This document shows positions 53,901-62,224 of a DNA stretch of 64,000 nt, in pieces. The DNA is from Paucibacter sp. KBW04 (GTDB taxonomy: Bacteria > Pseudomonadota > Gammaproteobacteria > Burkholderiales > Burkholderiaceae_C). Numbering within the stretch: the stretch's first letter is position 1; each line of letters starts with the position of its first letter. The notes under the pieces were generated by a model. That model had not been told where the DNA came from. It worked only from the letters and a program-made list of their open reading frames with translations, and did not search any database. Both the position numbers and the translations under genes were made by a program. Location of the stretch: the NCBI RefSeq assembly GCF_003852425.1, contig NZ_QAJN01000012.1, positions 293,768 to 357,767 on the forward strand, given 5' to 3'.

Positions 53901-55157
53901 ATGAATTGGCCTTATGAATTGCAAATTGGCTGGCGCTACACCCGCGCCGGCCGTGGTGGGCGGCGAAATCGCTTTATTTCCTTTATCTCCGGCGTCTCGG
54001 TCTTGGGCATTGCCTTGGGCGTGGCGGCCTTGATCATTGTTTTGTCGGTGATGAATGGCTTCCAGAAGGAGGTGCGCGATCGCATGTTGTCGGTGATCGC
54101 CCATGTGGAGTTGCTCAGCTATAACGGCGACGCCTTGCCCGATTGGCAGGCCACGGCGGCCAAGGCCAAGCAGAACCCGGCCGTGCTGGCGGCCGCGCCC
54201 TTTATCGCCTCCCAGGTCTTGGTGGCACGCGGCGACGAGATGCGCGGCGCCATCGTGCGCGGGGTGGAGCCCGAAGCGGAGAGCCATGTCACGCCCCTGG
54301 CCGCGCAGCTGAAGGACGGTGCGCTGGGCCGCTTGCAGCCGGGCGCCTGGAATATCGTCTTGGGTGTGGAGTTGGCCCGGGGCCTGGGTGTGCATGTGGG
54401 TGACAAGATCACCATCGTGACGCCCAGCGGCGATGTCTCGCCCGCCGGCACCTTGCCGCGCATGAAGCAGTTCACCGTGGCCGGCACCTTCAACGCCGGT
54501 CACTACGAGTACGACAGCGGCATGGTGCTGATCCATGTGGCCGATGCCGCCAAGCTCTTCCGCGTGGCCGGGCCCTCGGGCGTGCAGCTGAAGCTGAAAG
54601 ATGTGTACCGCGCCCGTGAGGTGGGCGACGAGTTGGCGCAGAGCATGGGCCCGGAGATCCGGGTGCGCGACTGGACCCGCAGCAATGCCAGCTGGTATGA
54701 CGCGGTGCAGGTCGAGAAACGCATGATGGGCATCATCCTGACTCTGATCGTCGCGGTGGCTGCCTTCAATCTGGTCTCCACCCTGGTGATGACGGTGACG
54801 GACAAGCAGGCCGATATCGCCATCCTGCGCACCCTGGGCGCCAGCCCGCGCTCCATCATGGGCATCTTCATGGTGCAGGGGGCCACGTCGGGGGTCATCG
54901 GCACCTTGTCCGGTGTGGGCCTGGGGCTCTTGGTCGCCTTCAATATCGATGTGATCGTGCCCTTTATCGAGCGGCTCTTGAACACCAGCTTTCTGCCCGG
55001 CAGCATCTATCTGATCACCAAGATGCCTAGCGATCCGCAATGGGCCGATATTTATCCCATCGCCATCATTTCCCTGATCCTGGCCTTCCTCGCCACCCTT
55101 TACCCCAGCTGGCGAGCCAGCCGCGTGCAACCCGCGGAGGCTCTGCGTTATGAGTAA
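53901..55157 (+). CDS. lolC: Lipoprotein-releasing permease LolC/LolE
   Basis: A 418-residue inner-membrane subunit of the LolCDE transporter, which hands outer-membrane lipoproteins to LolA. It has four membrane helices: about 26-52 ([20 protein letters not shown]), then about 270-300, 315-345 and 375-400. A large periplasmic domain of about 215 residues lies between the first and second. The FtsX-type core [20 protein letters not shown] precedes the third helix, and [13 protein letters not shown] is the usual C-terminus. The ATG is close to lolD, which overlaps it by 8 bp. No separate lolE is present in this cluster, so this subunit may form a homodimer (LolF-like) or pair with a subunit encoded elsewhere. 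Confidence 0.94.
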   Translation: MNWPYELQIGWRYTRAGRGGRRNRFISFISGVSVLGIALGVAALIIVLSVMNGFQKEVRDRMLSVIAHVELLSYNGDALPDWQATAAKAKQNPAVLAAAPFIASQVLVARGDEMRGAIVRGVEPEAESHVTPLAAQLKDGALGRLQPGAWNIVLGVELARGLGVHVGDKITIVTPSGDVSPAGTLPRMKQFTVAGTFNAGHYEYDSGMVLIHVADAAKLFRVAGPSGVQLKLKDVYRAREVGDELAQSMGPEIRVRDWTRSNASWYDAVQVEKRMMGIILTLIVAVAAFNLVSTLVMTVTDKQADIAILRTLGASPRSIMGIFMVQGATSGVIGTLSGVGLGLLVAFNIDVIVPFIERLLNTSFLPGSIYLITKMPSDPQWADIYPIAIISLILAFLATLYPSWRASRVQPAEALRYE

Positions 55158-55854
55158 CACGATTGTTTTGCAAGGCCTGGGGCTGGAGCGGCGCTTCAGC
55201 GAGGGTGAGCTGGATGTGAAGGTCTTGTCCGGCGTCGATGTGACGGTGCGCAAGGGTCAGACCCTGGCCATCGTGGGCACCTCGGGCTCGGGCAAGTCCA
55301 CCTTGCTGCATCTGCTGGGCGGGCTGGACAAACCCTCGGCCGGCCGTGTCGTGTTGATGGGCCAGGAGCTCAGCGGCATGAGTGAGTCGGCGCGCGGTGA
55401 CTGGCGCAACCAGCATCTGGGCTTTGTCTACCAGTTCCATCACCTGCTGCCCGAGTTCAGCGCCCTGGACAATGTGGCCATGCCCTTGCGCATACGCCGC
55501 ATGCCGCAGGCCGAGGCGCGGGAGATCGCCGCCCAGATGCTCAGTCGTGTCGGCCTGGGCGCGCGCTTGAAGCATCGTCCCGCCGAGCTTTCGGGTGGCG
55601 AACGCCAGCGGGTGGCGATTGCCCGTGCCCTGGTGACCCAGCCGGCCTGTGTGTTGGCCGATGAGCCCACTGGCAATCTGGACCGCAGCACCTCGCAAGC
55701 CGTCTTCGAGCTGATGCTGGCCACGGCCCGCGAGCAAGGCACGGCTTTTGTGATGGTGACCCATGATCAAGCCCTGGCCGCGCAATGCGAGGCCCAGCTG
55801 AGCCTGGTGGGTGGGCAGGTGCAGCTGGCCGCCGGGTCGCCTTTGCCGCTTTGA
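55150..55854 (+). CDS. lolD: Lipoprotein-releasing ATPase LolD
   Basis: A 234-residue ABC ATPase. Walker A is GTSGSGKST (43-51), the signature LSGGERQRV begins at residue 147, Walker B is [12 protein letters not shown] (about 168) and the switch His is in [30 protein letters not shown] carries the Q-loop and is typical of the LolD/MacB family. It energises lipoprotein release with LolC, whose gene it overlaps by 8 bp. Confidence 0.97.
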   Translation: MSNTIVLQGLGLERRFSEGELDVKVLSGVDVTVRKGQTLAIVGTSGSGKSTLLHLLGGLDKPSAGRVVLMGQELSGMSESARGDWRNQHLGFVYQFHHLLPEFSALDNVAMPLRIRRMPQAEAREIAAQMLSRVGLGARLKHRPAELSGGERQRVAIARALVTQPACVLADEPTGNLDRSTSQAVFELMLATAREQGTAFVMVTHDQALAAQCEAQLSLVGGQVQLAAGSPLPL

Positions 55855-55887
55855 TTCTTCTCTTCCCCAGAAAAAAGTCCTCTCGCC

Positions 55888-56754
55888 ATGAGTTCCAAAA
55901 AGCGCTTCATCCTCAAGCTCAGCTGCCCCGACCGGGCCGGCATCGTCCACGCTGTCACTGGATTTTTGTTGGAGCAGGGCGGCAATATCCTGACCTCGGC
56001 CCAACATGGCGATGAGGACCACCAGCGCTTTTTCATGCGCATCGAGTTTGAGTGTGCGGCAGGTGCCGAGCAGGCGGCCTTGCGCCAGAGCTTTGCGCCC
56101 CTGGCCGAGCGCCTGCAAATGGACTGGGAGCTGGTGGACAGCCAGGCCAAGACCCGGGTGCTGCTGCTGGTCTCCAAGCTGGGGCATTGCCTGAACGATT
56201 TGCTGTTCCGGGTGCAGACCGGGCATCTGCCGATCGAGATCCCGGCCATCGTCTCCAACCACCGCGACTTCTATCAACTCGCGGCCTCGCACAATATTCC
56301 TTTCCACCACTTCCCCTTGCTGAACGCCAGCGAGGAGCAAAAGCAGGGTCAGGAGCGCAAGATCCGCGAGGTGATCGAAGAGAACCAGATCGATCTGGTG
56401 GTGCTGGCCCGCTATATGCAGATCTTGTCACCCGAGCTGTGCCGGGATCTCTCCGGCCGCGCCATCAATATCCACCACAGCTTTTTGCCCAGTTTCAAAG
56501 GCGCCAAGCCTTACCACCAGGCGCATCAGCGCGGCGTCAAGCTGATCGGTGCCACTGCGCACTACGTCACCTCGGATCTGGACGAAGGCCCCATCATCGA
56601 GCAAGAGGTGGCCCGCATCGATCACAGCCTGGCGCCCGAGCAATTGGTGGCCATAGGCCGCGACACCGAATGCGTGACCCTGGCCCGCGCCATCCAATGG
56701 CATGCCGAGCACCGGGTGCTGATGAACGGCAATCGGACGGTGGTGTTCCGCTGA
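55888..56754 (+). CDS. purU: Formyltetrahydrofolate deformylase
   Basis: A 288-residue enzyme that hydrolyses 10-formyl-tetrahydrofolate to formate and tetrahydrofolate, supplying formate for PurT. An N-terminal ACT domain (KLSCPDRAGIVHAVTGFLLE, about 8-27) precedes the formyltransferase fold. Catalytic-site motifs are NIHHSFLPSFKGAKPYHQA (about 194) and IGATAHYVTSDLDEGPIIEQ (about 220), containing the Asn, His and Asp of this fold. Length matches PurU (280-290). It follows lolD by 33 nt and may be in the same transcript. Confidence 0.96.
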   Translation: MSSKKRFILKLSCPDRAGIVHAVTGFLLEQGGNILTSAQHGDEDHQRFFMRIEFECAAGAEQAALRQSFAPLAERLQMDWELVDSQAKTRVLLLVSKLGHCLNDLLFRVQTGHLPIEIPAIVSNHRDFYQLAASHNIPFHHFPLLNASEEQKQGQERKIREVIEENQIDLVVLARYMQILSPELCRDLSGRAINIHHSFLPSFKGAKPYHQAHQRGVKLIGATAHYVTSDLDEGPIIEQEVARIDHSLAPEQLVAIGRDTECVTLARAIQWHAEHRVLMNGNRTVVFR

Positions 56755-56773
56755 GCTGAAGGCCTAGGCCGGC

Positions 56774-57604
56774 ATGTGGATCGACAGCCATGTCCATCTG
56801 GACGCCCCCGAGTTCGACGCGGACCGGGAGGCGGTGGTGGCGCGGGCGCGGGCGGCCGGCGTGCAGCAGATGGTCCTGCCCGCCGTGGCCGCCTTCAACT
56901 TCGAGGCGGTGCGCGAGCAAGCTCATGCGCATGGTTTTGCCTACGCCCTAGGCATTCATCCGCTCTACATCATGCAGGCCAAGGAGCAAGACCTGAGTCT
57001 GCTGGATGCCTTGCTGAGCCAATACCGGGACGACCCGCGCCTGGTGGCCGTGGGGGAGATTGGCCTGGATTTCTTTGTGCCGGGGCTGGACCCGGCGCGG
57101 CAGCAGTTCTTTTACCGAGAACAACTCAAGCTGGCGCGGCAGCATGGCTTGCCGGTGATTTTGCATGTGCGGCGCAGTGCCGATCAGCTCTTGGCTGGCT
57201 TGCGGCGTGTGGCGGCGCAAGGCCTTGGCGTGGCTGGAATTGCCCATGCCTTCAACGGCAGTGATCAGCAGGCGCGGCATTTTGTGGAGATGGGTTTCAA
57301 GCTGGGTTTTGGTGGGACGCTCACCTTTGAGCGGTCCTTGCAGATTCGCCGTTTGGCCGGGAGCCTGCCCGAGTCCGCTCTGGTACTGGAAACCGATGCG
57401 CCTGACATCCCGCCGCATTGGCTATATCAAACCGCCGCTGCACGAGCGGCCGGTGATGGGCCTGGCTCGCGCAATGAGCCAGGCGAGTTGCCGCGCATCG
57501 CCGAATCCCTGGCCCAGCTGCGTGGCTGGGACTTGGCGCAGACGGCCGCCGTGACGACGGCCAATGTCTTGGCCGCCTTGCCCAAATTGCAAGCCCTGGC
57601 TTGA
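56774..57604 (+). CDS. TatD-family metal-dependent hydrolase (YjjV-like)
   Basis: A 276-residue TIM-barrel protein. Metal ligands are His6 and His8 in DSHVHLDAPEFD, Glu in VGEIGLDFFV (about 97), His in PVILHVRRSADQ (about 133), His in GIAHAFNGSD (about 157) and Asp in LETDAPDIPPHWL (about 207). TatD-type enzymes act as DNases or deacylases. The general pattern is nearer to YjjV than to TatD itself. It begins 20 nt after purU and converges on the MscS gene, one base apart. Confidence 0.93.
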   Translation: MWIDSHVHLDAPEFDADREAVVARARAAGVQQMVLPAVAAFNFEAVREQAHAHGFAYALGIHPLYIMQAKEQDLSLLDALLSQYRDDPRLVAVGEIGLDFFVPGLDPARQQFFYREQLKLARQHGLPVILHVRRSADQLLAGLRRVAAQGLGVAGIAHAFNGSDQQARHFVEMGFKLGFGGTLTFERSLQIRRLAGSLPESALVLETDAPDIPPHWLYQTAAARAAGDGPGSRNEPGELPRIAESLAQLRGWDLAQTAAVTTANVLAALPKLQALA

Positions 57605-57605
57605 G

Positions 57606-58430
57606 TTAGCGATTGCGCGGTGCCACGGGCGTTTCGGGCACGGGGTAGCCTGCTGCGCCAAAGGTGGCGACCACGGCCTTGTGGGTGTCGAAGTAGACCT
57701 GCCAGTAGTGATCGGTGTGGGTGTAGGGGCGCACGCAGAGCAAGGGGCCCTCGGGAGTGAAGCCCATGATTTCTACATCGGGGGCTGGCGTCGCCGCGAT
57801 ATTGGGGATCTGGCTGAGGGCGGCCTTCAGGCGAGCAATGGCGTCCAGCGGGTCCACCGAGTTGGCGATCTTGGCCTGGCAGTCCACCCGGCGTACCGGC
57901 AGGCTGGAGTAGTTCTGGATGGTGTCGGAGAAGATCTTGTTATTGCCGATGATGGTTTGCACATTGTCGCCAGTGACGACGGTGGTACCGAAGAGGCCAA
58001 TCTCCACCACCGTGCCGGTGATGCCGCCCACCTGCACAAAGTCGCCCACCTTGAAGGGGCGCAGCACTTGCATGAAGACGCCGGCCGCGAAATGGGTCAG
58101 CAAACCGCCCCAAGCCGTACCAATGGCCAAGCCCGCGCCAGCCAGCAAGGCGGCGAAGGATGTGGTCTTGACGCCAAACACGTCCAGCACCGCCAAGGCC
58201 AGCACGATGTTCAACATCACCGTGAGAATGGAGCGCAGATAGGTGGAAAGCGTGGAGTCGATCTTTTTGCCGCGCTCCAGCGCGCCGGCGAACAAGCGCA
58301 CCAGCAGCCCTATGATCCAGCGACCGATGATCCAGACCGCCAGCGCGGCCAGAATCTTCAGTGCGAAGTCGGCACCCTGGGTGCTGAGAAAATTCCAGAT
58401 CGCTTCCGTGTTCAAGCCTGCAGTGTTCAT
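57606..58430 (-). CDS. Small-conductance mechanosensitive channel, MscS family
   Basis: A 274-residue MscS-fold channel with three N-terminal helices. The pore-lining helix is GLAIGTAWGGLLTHFAAGVF (about 100-120), followed by the beta domain start RPFKVGDFVQVGGITGTVVEIG (given as RPFKVGDFVQV and GGITGTVVEIG). The C-terminal alpha/beta vestibule includes CVRPYTHTDHYWQVYFD. Length and order match E. coli MscS (286), so it should relieve osmotic downshock. It converges on the TatD gene and is divergent from the glycosylase gene. Confidence 0.95.
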   Translation of the reverse strand: MNTAGLNTEAIWNFLSTQGADFALKILAALAVWIIGRWIIGLLVRLFAGALERGKKIDSTLSTYLRSILTVMLNIVLALAVLDVFGVKTTSFAALLAGAGLAIGTAWGGLLTHFAAGVFMQVLRPFKVGDFVQVGGITGTVVEIGLFGTTVVTGDNVQTIIGNNKIFSDTIQNYSSLPVRRVDCQAKIANSVDPLDAIARLKAALSQIPNIAATPAPDVEIMGFTPEGPLLCVRPYTHTDHYWQVYFDTHKAVVATFGAAGYPVPETPVAPRNR

Positions 58431-59023
58431 TGCCTTCTCCTGTGACTAAATCAATCGTGCCGCTCCAGTGCAAACCCGCTGATTCGGGTGGCGTGCTCGG
58501 GCGAGGCTTAGAACGAGAGCTCGCAGCCGGGCGACTACAGGGTTTGCCGCCAATCTGGTCGCCGCGTGCGAAATTGCTCGTTTTGGGCAGCTTCCCCAGC
58601 GTCGCGTCTTTGCAGAGCCAGAGTTATTACGCGCATCCGCGCAATCAATTCTGGCCCATCCTGGCGTCCCTTTGGCAGCAGGACCTGTCCCGCATGGACT
58701 ACGCCGGCCGCGTGGCCATGGCTCAGGCCCAGGGTCTGGCGATTTGGGATGTGTATGGCAGCTGTTTGCGCGCGGGCAGCCTGGATAGCGCCATTCAAGA
58801 AGCGCAGGCCAATGATTTGCTTGGCCTGGCCGCGCGCATGCCGCAGCTACAAGCCATCGCCCACAATGGCGGGGAATCGGCGCGCCATATTCGCCTGACC
58901 CAGACCCTGGGACTGCCCGTCTACAAACTGCCTTCCACCAGCCCAGCCAACGCAGCCTGGTCCTTGGAGCGCAAGCGGGAAGCCTGGCGTGAGGTGCTGC
59001 AGCGCCATGGACTTTTGGAGTAA
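58430..59023 (+). CDS. DNA-deoxyinosine/uracil glycosylase-like protein (Mug superfamily)
   Basis: The frame gives 197 residues from a TTG at 58430. GTG codons at 58442, 58457 and 58491 are also possible, and the family is nearer 165-170 residues, so the start is unsettled. LLVLGSFPSVASLQSQSYYA carries the first motif of the deoxyinosine glycosylase family, followed by HPRNQFWPILASLW and AIWDVYGSCLRAGSLDS. The C-terminal LPSTSPANAAWSLERK is the second motif. It should excise deaminated bases such as hypoxanthine. A possible TTG start shares its first base with the MscS ATG. The 3' end overlaps the next gene by 17 bp. Confidence 0.82.
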   Translation: MPSPVTKSIVPLQCKPADSGGVLGRGLERELAAGRLQGLPPIWSPRAKLLVLGSFPSVASLQSQSYYAHPRNQFWPILASLWQQDLSRMDYAGRVAMAQAQGLAIWDVYGSCLRAGSLDSAIQEAQANDLLGLAARMPQLQAIAHNGGESARHIRLTQTLGLPVYKLPSTSPANAAWSLERKREAWREVLQRHGLLE

Positions 59024-59819
59024 ATTTTTGAGCAAGACCAAGAACAACAAGCAGCCCGCTTGGGCCCCGGCGACCCTGTCCGAGTTTGAGGGCGTGCGCT
59101 TTCTGCATCTGGACAGCATCTGGGTGCAGGGTGCCATGCGCATACGCAAGCCGCAGCAGCTGGAGCTGGAGTACATCCAGCGCATGATGGTGTGGATGTT
59201 GTGGCGAGAAACGGCCGAAGTCCGCGAAGGCCATGCCGTCCAGCTCGGTCTGGGTGCTGCAGCCATCACCCGCTTTTGCCACAAGGTCTTGCGCATGAAG
59301 ACCACGGCGGTGGAGATCAATCCTACGGTGATCAGCGCGTGCCGGGCCTGGTTCCACCTGCCTGAGGACGATGGGCGGCTGACGGTGGTCAATGCCGATG
59401 CGGCACGCTGGGTGCAAGAGCCCGAGCATGTGCAGAGCGCCCAGGTCTTGAACATCGACCTCTACGATCATGACGCCGCCTCGCCGGTGCTGGACGATGA
59501 GGACTTTTATCGCCACTGCCATGGCTTGCTCGCGGACGGCGGCCTGATGACGGTGAATCTGTTCGGCCGTGATGCCAGTTTTGCCCGCAGCGCGACTCGC
59601 ATCGCCCGGGTTTTCGGTAGCGATCAAGTCTGGAGCTTGGCCCCCACCAAAGAAGGCAACACCATCTTGGTGGCGGCCCGGGGTGTGCAAGTGCCGGAAC
59701 GGGAGGAACTGGAGCTCAGAGCGGCTAATATCGAGTCGCAGTTCGGCCTGCCGGCGCGCAAATGGTTGCGCCTGGTGCGCCCCCTCCCTTTGAATCTCAT
59801 CAACCAGCTGCAAGCTTAA
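59007..59819 (+). CDS. SpeE-like (spermidine synthase fold) methyltransferase-family protein
   Basis: A 270-residue protein started at the ATG at 59007 (MDFWSKFLSKTKNNKQPAW), inside the end of the glycosylase gene. The Rossmann fold includes VQLGLGAAAITRFCHKVL (about 85-102, where SpeE has LGGGDG), TTAVEINPTVISACRAWF (about 108-125), VVNADAARWVQ (about 132) and LNIDLYDHDA. The nucleotide loop GLGAAA is changed from the usual GGGDG, so aminopropyl transfer is doubtful. It is probably a divergent relative of unknown substrate. It precedes the GspE-like ATPase gene by 9 nt. Confidence 0.8.
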   Translation: MDFWSKFLSKTKNNKQPAWAPATLSEFEGVRFLHLDSIWVQGAMRIRKPQQLELEYIQRMMVWMLWRETAEVREGHAVQLGLGAAAITRFCHKVLRMKTTAVEINPTVISACRAWFHLPEDDGRLTVVNADAARWVQEPEHVQSAQVLNIDLYDHDAASPVLDDEDFYRHCHGLLADGGLMTVNLFGRDASFARSATRIARVFGSDQVWSLAPTKEGNTILVAARGVQVPEREELELRAANIESQFGLPARKWLRLVRPLPLNLINQLQA

Positions 59820-59828
59820 GACCCCACC

Positions 59829-61619
59829 ATGACCTTGAAAGCCAATTCAGTCTCCGCGGCGCCCAAGCTTGAAGGCCGACTGGACTGGCGGGCCATGCTG
59901 CACTGGATGCAGGAGGACGGCCTGATCGATGCCGATCAGGTGGCCCGCACCCAAGCTCGGTTTGCGGCCGGCGATAGTGCCCTGCATCCCCTGGTGCGCC
60001 TGGGGCATGCCGGTTTGAATCGCCTGGACAATGGCAAGGCACTGGACATCGACGCGCTGACCGAATGGGTGGCGGGGCGAGCCAAGCTGCCTTATCTGCG
60101 CATTGACCCGCTCAAGGTGGAGGTGGGCCGGGTCAGCGATGTGATGTCGGTTGGCTATGCCGAGGCCAAGCGCTGTTTGCCGGTGCAGGTGGGCCTCAAC
60201 GAAGTGACGATTGCCACCTCGGAGCCTTTTGACACCTCCTGGGTCTCGCAGATCGAGTCGCATATGCGCAAGCCGATCAAGCGGGTGGTGGCCAACCCCC
60301 TGGAGATTGCGCGTTACACGACCGAATTCTTCACCCTGGCGCGCTCGGTGCGCGCCGCGGCCAAGGCGGGCGAGACGGCCCAGGTTGCCAGCTTCGAGCA
60401 GTTGGTGGAGTTGGGCCGCAGCAATAAGCAGCTGGACGCCAATGACCAGGGTGTGGTCCAGGTGGTGGATTGGCTGTGGCAGTACGCATTCGATCAGCGC
60501 GCCAGCGACATCCATCTGGAACCGCGGCGGGAGATGGGCGTGATCCGTTTCCGCATCGACGGCGTGCTGCACACCGTCTACCAGTTGCCGCCCACGGTGA
60601 TGAGCGCCATGACCTCGCGCATCAAGCTGCTGGGGCGCATGGATGTGGTGGAACGCCGCCGCCCGCTAGACGGCCGCATCAAGACGCGCAATCCGGCCGG
60701 AGACGAGGTGGAAATGCGCTTGTCCACCTTGCCCACCGCATTCGGCGAAAAGATGGTGATGCGGATTTTCGACCCCGACACCGCCGTCAAGGACCTGACC
60801 CATCTTGGTTTTTCTAGCCACGACAGCGAGCGCTGGGAAAAGCTAGTCACCCAAGCCCACGGCATCATTCTTGTGACTGGCCCCACCGGCAGCGGCAAGA
60901 CCACCACGCTGTACTCGACGCTCAAGCGCCTGGCGACCGAGGAAGTGAATGTCTGTACCATCGAGGACCCGATCGAAATGATCGAGCCGGCCTTTAACCA
61001 GACCCAGGTGCAAAGCGCTCTGGATCTGGGCTTCGCCGAAGGCCTGCGCGCCCTGATGCGGCAGGACCCGGACATCATCATGGTGGGCGAAATCCGTGAT
61101 CTGGCCACGGCCGAGATGGCCATCCAGGCGGCGCTGACCGGCCATCTGGTGTTTTCGACCCTGCACACCAATGATGCGGCCTCGGCCATCACCCGCCTGA
61201 CCGATCTGGGTGTGCCTTCGTATTTGATCAGCGCCACGGTGATTGGCGTGCTGGCGCAGCGCCTGGTGCGCACGCTTTGCAATCATTGCAAGGTGCCGGA
61301 TCCGGCCGTGACGCGCGACACCCTCAACGAGATGCTCAAGCACTGGCGCATGAATGGCGGCGTCAAGCCTTACAAGCCGGTGGGCTGCCTGGAATGCCGA
61401 AACACTGGCTACCGCGGCCGGGCAGGGCTTTATGAGTTGCTGACGATTGGCGAGTTGGTCAAGACTCATTTGCACCCGACGCCCGATATTTCTGCCCTGC
61501 GCCGACAAGCGGTGCAAGAGGGTTTGCGGCCGCTGCGACTGGCCGGCGCGATGAAGGTGGCCGAAGGCTTGACGACGCTGGAAGAGATTCTGCGCAGCAC
61601 GCCCCAGTGGCAGAGCTAG
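59829..61619 (+). CDS. PilB/GspE-family secretion or pilus ATPase
   Basis: A 596-residue hexameric ATPase with an N-terminal MshEN/N1-like domain. It has Walker A GPTGSGKTT (351-359), the Asp box IEDPIEM, Walker B DPDIIMVGEIRD (about 415), a His box (FSTLHTNDA) and a C-terminal tetra-Cys zinc motif (CNHCK at about 494, CLECRNTGYRGR at about 520). It energises pilus assembly or type II secretion. No gspF, pilC or other pilus genes are in the window, so the ATPase gene stands alone here behind the SpeE-like gene and its partners are elsewhere. Confidence 0.93.
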   Translation: MTLKANSVSAAPKLEGRLDWRAMLHWMQEDGLIDADQVARTQARFAAGDSALHPLVRLGHAGLNRLDNGKALDIDALTEWVAGRAKLPYLRIDPLKVEVGRVSDVMSVGYAEAKRCLPVQVGLNEVTIATSEPFDTSWVSQIESHMRKPIKRVVANPLEIARYTTEFFTLARSVRAAAKAGETAQVASFEQLVELGRSNKQLDANDQGVVQVVDWLWQYAFDQRASDIHLEPRREMGVIRFRIDGVLHTVYQLPPTVMSAMTSRIKLLGRMDVVERRRPLDGRIKTRNPAGDEVEMRLSTLPTAFGEKMVMRIFDPDTAVKDLTHLGFSSHDSERWEKLVTQAHGIILVTGPTGSGKTTTLYSTLKRLATEEVNVCTIEDPIEMIEPAFNQTQVQSALDLGFAEGLRALMRQDPDIIMVGEIRDLATAEMAIQAALTGHLVFSTLHTNDAASAITRLTDLGVPSYLISATVIGVLAQRLVRTLCNHCKVPDPAVTRDTLNEMLKHWRMNGGVKPYKPVGCLECRNTGYRGRAGLYELLTIGELVKTHLHPTPDISALRRQAVQEGLRPLRLAGAMKVAEGLTTLEEILRSTPQWQS

Positions 61620-61750
61620 CCGGTCAGGCGAGGCGGATCGCTGCTTGCTGTTGGCTTGTGTCGCTTGGTAAGCGGGGTCAGGTCTTGCCTTTTGCCTGCC
61701 TAGAATGCGAACCCGCGCAGCCTGCGCGCTGAGAATTTTGGGGAATCTGA

Positions 61751-62215
61751 ATGAAGATCAAGAGCCAACGTGATTTCTGGTCGGGGCTGCTGTTTGTGAT
61801 CGTGGGCCTGGTGTTCGCCCTGGGCTCGACCAACTACAGCTTTGGCTCCTCGGCCCAGCCCGGCCCGGCCTACTTCCCCTTCTGGCTGGGCGTCTTGCTG
61901 ACCGTGCTTGGGGGCATGGTCTTGTTCAAGGCCTTGAGCATTGAGTCCGAGGGTGGCGATCCGATCGGCAAGATCGCCTGGAAGCCTTTGTTGATCTTGC
62001 TTGGCGCCATCGTGTTCTTTGGCCTGGCGCTGCCGCGTCTGGGCCTGGTCGTGACTCTGCCTGTGCTGGTGACCTTGTCCGCTCTGGCCGGCCAAGACTT
62101 CCACTGGAAGGATGCGCTGCTCAATAGTGTGGTGTTGACGGTGGGCAGCTGGGTGATCTTTGTCTGGGGGCTCAAACTGGTCATTCCGGTTTGGCCTGTG
62201 ATGTTCGGCGGCTGA
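61751..62215 (+). CDS. tctB: Tripartite tricarboxylate transporter TctB-family small membrane subunit
   Basis: A 154-residue protein with four membrane helices. The N-terminus MKIKSQRDFWSGLLFVIVGL and GPAYFPFWLGVLLTVLGGMV (about 38-57) are the usual TctB features. A GGGGAA precedes the ATG. The 130-bp region upstream shows no clear promoter apart from a TAGAAT at 61701-61706. It forms the transporter with TctA, encoded 9 nt downstream. No TctC-type binding-protein gene is in the window. Confidence 0.92.
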   Translation: MKIKSQRDFWSGLLFVIVGLVFALGSTNYSFGSSAQPGPAYFPFWLGVLLTVLGGMVLFKALSIESEGGDPIGKIAWKPLLILLGAIVFFGLALPRLGLVVTLPVLVTLSALAGQDFHWKDALLNSVVLTVGSWVIFVWGLKLVIPVWPVMFGG

Positions 62216-62224
62216 GGGCAGACC

